Positions 60,309 to 64,000 of a stretch of 64,000 nt of DNA are shown piece by piece (position 1 is the first letter of the stretch; every line of letters starts with the position of its first letter). The notes under the pieces are model-generated. The model was not told the DNA's origin. It worked only from the letters and a program-made list of their open reading frames with translations, and did not search any database. The DNA lies in contig NZ_CP009518.1 of assembly GCF_000970325.1 (NCBI RefSeq), forward strand, positions 1 to 64,000, in the 5' to 3' direction. The translations under genes and the position numbers were made by a program. Source of the DNA: Methanococcoides methylutens MM1. Its GTDB lineage: Archaea > Halobacteriota > Methanosarcinia > Methanosarcinales > Methanosarcinaceae.

Positions 60309-60678
60309 TATCATCACCAAGAACTTCCTTCGCAACTCTGATGTAATGATCAGGATCATCAAAAAAACGTTTTGCTCGGTCAACCACCATTTTCAAAATG
60401 ATTCTATCATTTTTATCCATATTAATAACAGATAGCTTTGACCTTATGTAGGCTTCATCAAAATTGCCATATAATTGTCCAATAGCATTATTCAAAAATG
60501 CAGACGTTAAGTCTATTACTCCATCAAATGAAATGATTACTTTTTTACCATCTGAAAGAGCATTTTCGATAACCGAATAGATTTTTTGTCCATCTCCATC
60601 GGTTACACAGATTCCATCATCAATAATTTCAACTATGTTGATTACTACTTCATTGTCCACTGTATCACACTTCTTCAT
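60298..60678 (-). CDS. STAS-like DUF4325 protein
   Basis: 126 residues. The core VIISFDGVIDLTSAFLNNAIGQLY is the signature of the STAS-like DUF4325 family, small proteins resembling anti-sigma-factor antagonists. The SF...TSAFLN segment occupies the position where STAS proteins carry the phosphorylatable Ser. It starts 5 bases after the ATPase stop and overlaps the PIN gene, so all three proteins are probably made together. Confidence 0.78.
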   Translation of the reverse strand: MKKCDTVDNEVVINIVEIIDDGICVTDGDGQKIYSVIENALSDGKKVIISFDGVIDLTSAFLNNAIGQLYGNFDEAYIRSKLSVINMDKNDRIILKMVVDRAKRFFDDPDHYIRVAKEVLGDDNGN

Positions 60679-60683
60679 AATTG

Positions 60684-61559
60684 TTAAAAGATGTTTTCAC
60701 AATCGTTATCATATTCAATGAAATGGGGTGTATTATTGGAAGTGTTTATTTCGATGTTCACAATCGTCCCTGGAAAGTTATCTTTAAATGTATTTATAAT
60801 TGGTCTATCTTTGGAAAACTCCCAAAAACCATTATAAGTAATTATTTGCATTTTTCCGCCATTTGCTTCAATAAAACGTTTAACTCTTTTCAAGCCCAAC
60901 CCTCCCGGTACACAACTTCCTTTTCTAGTTGTTTGATCTTCTTCCATTGCCCAAGCAATAGCATTTTTGGGAGACAAGTCTAGATCTATCTTTTTCTTAA
61001 TATTCCCATGAAATCCGATTCCTAAATCAACGATTGAAAAATCTAGACGATTTTGGCGGTGGAAATACTGTCCACACGAAAAGATTTGTTTTGTTTCGGA
61101 ATGAAATACAGAATTACCAAATATTTCGTAAAGGCTTCCTCTAAATTCTTTAAATATATTATCTCCCATTTTAGGCATTCCATGTATTCCAGGTTGAAAA
61201 TGCTTGTTTACATATCTTTTATATTCATCGTTTGCATCAAACTGAATATATTCAATAGTAGAATCATAATAGTCTGGCCTAGAAGGTACATTGAATCCAA
61301 ATTTAGGCAAAAATTTGTTTTTTTGCAAAATTTCTGTTACAGCCGAAGTGCAATTAAGAGTTATTGGAATATTTCTATCAAGAATTGGTAATAAAATCGA
61401 ACCAAGTGGTGCACACATGTTTGCATCAAACCACCATGGCATATCAATTATTAATTCATCATCGTTTTCGATTGTTTTTATCTTTTTGTAGAGGCTTGTT
61501 ATTTTTTGAAACCCTTGATAATTACTACTGAGTGCTCCTTTCCCTAAAGATACGTCCAT
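60684..61559 (-). CDS. GHKL (histidine kinase-like) ATPase of the island
   Basis: 291 residues. The first ~120 residues are of unknown fold. The GHKL ATPase then shows the N box (YEIFGNSVFHS), G1 (IVDLGIGFHGN) and G2 (VPGGLGLKRVKRFI). There is no His-phosphotransfer domain or membrane helix, so it resembles anti-sigma kinases (SpoIIAB/RsbW) more than sensor kinases. With a STAS-like partner this suggests a kinase/antagonist switch. A GAGGTTG ribosome site precedes the start and a minus-strand TATA box lies near 61605-61613. Confidence 0.82.
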   Translation of the reverse strand: MDVSLGKGALSSNYQGFQKITSLYKKIKTIENDDELIIDMPWWFDANMCAPLGSILLPILDRNIPITLNCTSAVTEILQKNKFLPKFGFNVPSRPDYYDSTIEYIQFDANDEYKRYVNKHFQPGIHGMPKMGDNIFKEFRGSLYEIFGNSVFHSETKQIFSCGQYFHRQNRLDFSIVDLGIGFHGNIKKKIDLDLSPKNAIAWAMEEDQTTRKGSCVPGGLGLKRVKRFIEANGGKMQIITYNGFWEFSKDRPIINTFKDNFPGTIVNIEINTSNNTPHFIEYDNDCENIF

Positions 61560-61613
61560 GGTGCAACCTCTAAAACAAAATTAGGATACGCATCCATACT
61601 CTCATCTCTATAA

Positions 61614-62290
61614 AAAGTTTTCTATTTAATGCAAGACTGCAAAAGATAGAAAATCTTTTTACGCCTCTTTCTGCCTTCATCGAAAACAAGTGAGCATACT
61701 TAAATTATGGAGAGATTTGTTTTCATGAGAATGTATTACGAAAAATAGGAATCGTTGTCAACTAACTGTACTGTGAAGAACCTTTATCTACCTTAAAAAG
61801 ATATTGCCAAGTGGACGGCATGGATTTATTTTGTGTTTGCTTGCCCAGGAATGCAAATAATGATATGTTGGACTAAACGATGATTTGAGAACCTTTTCTC
61901 AAGGAATCGGGAGGTGACCTCCGTTATGCCGTAGGAAACAATGTTGATAATGTTGTTAATAATTCAAACAACATTAGACATTGTACTGAAAATTGCAGAA
62001 AAAATCTAATAAGTTTTTTTTGCATACCTGGTATGGGGATACTTTCCCCAATACCAGTCGTATATAACCTTTTACCAAACGCTTTTAATAGTATATTGAC
62101 GTAGTTTAATTTGCATTTTATTATAAAGTGGCATAACGGAGGTTTGCAAAGTCATAATAGTTGCTGGGCAAATTTAGACTACTATTATGATTTTAGCCTT
62201 CAATATAGTATTTTTGTAATATTTCTTCTTGAATTAACTGTGTTATTGTCATTTTGGCATGAAATTCAGGCTTGTATCCTACCCTCTATC
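61614..62290. other. Non-coding right part of the island with inverted repeats
   Basis: There is no credible gene; a 64-codon frame at 62111-62305 is hydrophobic but lacks start signals and conservation cues. A perfect 14-bp inverted repeat lies at 61917-61930 and 62130-62143. A local palindrome GGAGGT/ACCTCC (about 61910-61922) shares its left arm. Further hairpins are GGTATGGGGA...TCCCCAATACC (about 62029-62054) and 62152-62161 with 62181-62190. A TATA-like GTATATAACC lies near 62059-62068. Confidence 0.55.
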
Positions 62291-62305
62291 ATCGCGTTAG
62301 ATTGA
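62291..62305 (+). repeat. 15-bp direct repeat, right copy (island boundary)
   Basis: ATCGCGTTAGATTGA, identical to 59483-59497. It ends 26 bases before the hisH start. Confidence 0.8.
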
Positions 62306-62331
62306 TGTACCAAAACTGTACTGTACTCCCC

Positions 62332-62940
62332 ATGAAAAAGATAGTGATAATTGACTATGGGCTTGGCAACCTCCGTAGTGTCCAGAAAGGGCTGGAACAC
62401 GCAGGTGCGGAAGTGACCATCTCAAAGGACCCTGCTGACCTTGAAAGTGCGGACGGTGTTATCCTTCCGGGTGTGGGTGCCTTTTCCGATGCAATGAAGA
62501 ACATTGTTCCTTTCCTTGATTCAATACACTGTTACGTGGAGTCCGGAAAACCTGTACTTGGCATTTGCCTTGGGCAGCAGATGCTCATGAGCCATTCAGT
62601 AGAAGGCGGGTTCACAGACGGGCTTGACCTGGTTCCCGGCAAGGTTGAACGCTTCCCGCACAGCGAGCTGAAGGTTCCGCACATGGGCTGGAACAGGCTT
62701 ACCATCGAGCAGGACCATCCGTTCTATAAGGATATAGAAGATGGTGCGTTCGTTTATTTCGTACATTCATATTATGTGGATACTGACGATTCACACACCC
62801 TTGCTTCATGTGACTATGGTGTGAAGTTCGCAGCATCGGTTGTCAACTCACAGGGCAACGTCATCGGAACACAGTTCCATCCTGAAAAAAGTGGTGATAT
62901 CGGCCTGAAGATGCTCAAGAACTTTGTCGATATGTGCTGA
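62332..62940 (+). CDS. hisH: Imidazole glycerol phosphate synthase, glutaminase subunit
   Basis: 202 residues. The class I glutaminase triad is complete: Cys in GICLGQQML, His and Glu in TQFHPEKSG. The start of the protein (MKKIVIIDYGLGNLRSV) is typical. It supplies ammonia to HisF in histidine synthesis. ATG 62332 is chosen because the upstream frame from 62272 crosses the direct repeat and promoter area. The PurM-like gene follows after 16 bases. Confidence 0.95.
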   Translation: MKKIVIIDYGLGNLRSVQKGLEHAGAEVTISKDPADLESADGVILPGVGAFSDAMKNIVPFLDSIHCYVESGKPVLGICLGQQMLMSHSVEGGFTDGLDLVPGKVERFPHSELKVPHMGWNRLTIEQDHPFYKDIEDGAFVYFVHSYYVDTDDSHTLASCDYGVKFAASVVNSQGNVIGTQFHPEKSGDIGLKMLKNFVDMC

Positions 62941-62956
62941 TACCCGGAGTGATCTA

Positions 62957-64000
62957 ATGGATATAGAAGGCTATGCAAGAAAAGGACTTCAGAGGAATGA
63001 TCCTGAACTTGAGGACAAACTGACAGAACGCATACTTGAGATAAAGAACACAACACCCAAACATGCTCGTTCCCTTGCAAAAGCAGCTATTGTAGAGGCA
63101 AAGGCAACACTCAATGTCGAAGGCGACGTGCTCAAGTCCACTGTCTCCGGTGTGACCATGGGCGAGTTCGGTGTGGGTTCCCGCGGACTGGGTGACTTCT
63201 ATGCACATGAGAAGATCGCAGAGGTCATCGGTAAGACAACAGCAGCTGTCGACACATCCCATCTTGACGATTCGGGTGCTATTGTGAACGAGAGCGGGGA
63301 TGGCTACATAATCATAACCATTGATGGGATCCATTCCCGTCTTAGCGATTTTCCTTTCCTTGCAGGTTTTCACGTAGCCCGTGCATCCCTGCGTGATGTG
63401 TACGTGATGGGCTCCCGTCCTGTGGCCCTTCTTTCTGATATCCATGTTGCCGATGATGGTGATGTTGCAAAGATCTTCGACCACATCGCAGGAATTACCA
63501 CTGTATCCGAGCTCACAGGAATCCCTCTTGTCACAGGCAGCACCCTGCGTATCGGTGGCGATATGGACATCGGAGAACGCATGACCGGTGGTGTCGGAGC
63601 GGTTGGTACAGCCACAGACCTTACAGCCCGTGTGCAGACGCAGGTTGGAGATGTCATCCTTATGAGCGAGGGTGCAGGCGGCGGCACTGTTTCCACTGCA
63701 GCTCTCTACTACGAGATGCACGATGTGGTGGATGAGACCATCAACATCAAGTTCCTCGAAGCATGCGAGGCCCTGATCGCATCCGGCCTGACAAAGCATG
63801 TTCATGCAATGACCGATGTGACCAACGGTGGTATTCGCGGCGATGCAAAGGAGATCTCAAGGACAGCAGGTGTCAAGCTCGTTTTCGATGAGGCAAAGAT
63901 GCGTCCGCTTGTCAACCTGAAGGTCCTGGATATGCTGGAAAAGCTGGAGATCGACTACCTGGGCGTATCACTTGACGCATTGCTGGTCATCGCTCCAAGA
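62957..64000 (+). CDS. AIR synthase-related (PurM/SelD/HypE fold) protein, truncated by window edge
   Basis: 348 codons are visible with no stop before the window ends. Features are a helical N-terminal region, then a PurM-type ATP-binding fold with SHLDDSGAIV, DGIHSRLSDFPFLAG, SDIHVADDGD, the Gly-rich EGAGGGTVS and DVTNGGIRGDAKE. It resembles the AIR synthase-related proteins conserved in methanogens (the methanogenesis-marker-2 relatives), whose reaction is unknown. A GGAGTGAT ribosome site precedes ATG 62957. It is probably co-transcribed with hisH. Confidence 0.82.
   Translation, partial: MDIEGYARKGLQRNDPELEDKLTERILEIKNTTPKHARSLAKAAIVEAKATLNVEGDVLKSTVSGVTMGEFGVGSRGLGDFYAHEKIAEVIGKTTAAVDTSHLDDSGAIVNESGDGYIIITIDGIHSRLSDFPFLAGFHVARASLRDVYVMGSRPVALLSDIHVADDGDVAKIFDHIAGITTVSELTGIPLVTGSTLRIGGDMDIGERMTGGVGAVGTATDLTARVQTQVGDVILMSEGAGGGTVSTAALYYEMHDVVDETINIKFLEACEALIASGLTKHVHAMTDVTNGGIRGDAKEISRTAGVKLVFDEAKMRPLVNLKVLDMLEKLEIDYLGVSLDALLVIAPR

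Larger units (their letters stand above)
59483..62305. mobile_element. AT-rich island with ATPase/STAS-like/PIN operon, flanked by direct repeats
   Basis: 2.8 kb, visibly richer in A+T than both flanks, bounded by an exact 15-bp direct repeat. It contains three minus-strand genes, a possible small plus-strand ORF and a long inverted repeat. No integrase or transposase is present, so if mobile it depends on functions elsewhere. The right repeat lies 27 bases before hisH and the left repeat lies after a suitably placed TATA box, consistent with insertion into the hisH promoter region. Confidence 0.5.

Noticed and set aside
62111-62305. 64-codon hydrophobic frame ahead of hisH
   Set aside because: It crosses an inverted repeat and the direct repeat, lacks a ribosome site and looks like AT-rich chance coding. 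Weakly possible as a membrane peptide.
62954-63805. Long Cys/His-rich reading frame on the minus strand
   Set aside because: It lies entirely opposite the PurM/SelD-like gene, whose protein shows clear family motifs. The antisense frame is a shadow that appears prominent only because the real gene lacks a stop within the window.

Overview
The window comes from the chromosome of a methylotrophic methanogen of the family Methanosarcinaceae. Gene content and protein flavour look most like Methanococcoides or Methanolobus; this is recognition from memory, not a search. Supporting signs are archaeal replication and translation genes (Orc1/Cdc6, PolD small subunit, archaeal DnaG, RPA, aRF1, NAC), archaeal tRNA-modification genes (Taw1, ArcS), TATA-box promoters with GGTGA/GGAGG ribosome sites, an rrn operon with tRNA-Ala in the spacer, and a genetic code in which TAG appears to be a sense codon. 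I read 53 stop codons: about 32 TGA, 21 TAA and no TAG. Two genes, a TnpB nuclease and an Rnl3-type RNA ligase, contain an in-frame TAG inside an otherwise intact family sequence, as expected for pyrrolysine insertion.

Layout. 1-285: origin-type DNA with an origin recognition box beside orc1/cdc6. 286-9035: core genes (cdc6, signal peptidase, PolD DP1, taw1, aRF1, argS) and two small genes. 9159-15305: CobW-type GTPase, a solitary TnpB element, a core-MetE methionine synthase, a SpoIIM-family membrane protein, a KaiC-like ATPase and a partner. 15334-24995: a SelB-like degenerate GTPase, the amber-containing RNA ligase, five consecutive CBS-domain genes, a three-OB-fold RPA, KptA and RtcA. 24992-34242: a CoA-disulfide-reductase-type flavoprotein, a 1 kb hairpin-rich non-coding stretch before dnaG, RimI, ArcS and a GlcD/GlcF pair. 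34337-40894: a hybrid sensor kinase, a YgiQ radical SAM protein, an MBL hydrolase, TatD and a LeuA-family synthase carrying a one-base frameshift. 41136-47148: a rrn operon with a 120-bp tandemly duplicated promoter region, 16S, tRNA-Ala, 23S, 5S, then tRNA-Cys and a second 5S. 47389-59369: a 23-bp minisatellite, a lipoamide-dehydrogenase-like flavoprotein, an NSS transporter, NAC, an IscA-like protein, HisI, a PIN-ATPase-KH protein, UDP-glucose dehydrogenase and two pilin-like proteins. 59483-62305: an AT-rich island. 62332-64000: hisH and a PurM/SelD-like gene cut by the window edge.

The best candidate for an undescribed system is the 2.8-kb island at 59483-62305. A 15-bp direct repeat lies at both edges. 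It holds a three-gene minus-strand operon, GHKL ATPase then STAS-like DUF4325 protein then PIN nuclease, plus a possible 34-residue amphipathic peptide on the opposite strand and a long inverted repeat. The left repeat sits about 20 bp downstream of a TATA box and the right repeat lies 27 bp before hisH. The simplest reading is that the island inserted into the hisH promoter region. The second most interesting theme is TAG as a sense codon in RNA-acting enzymes, in a genome that also carries a SelB-like GTPase.
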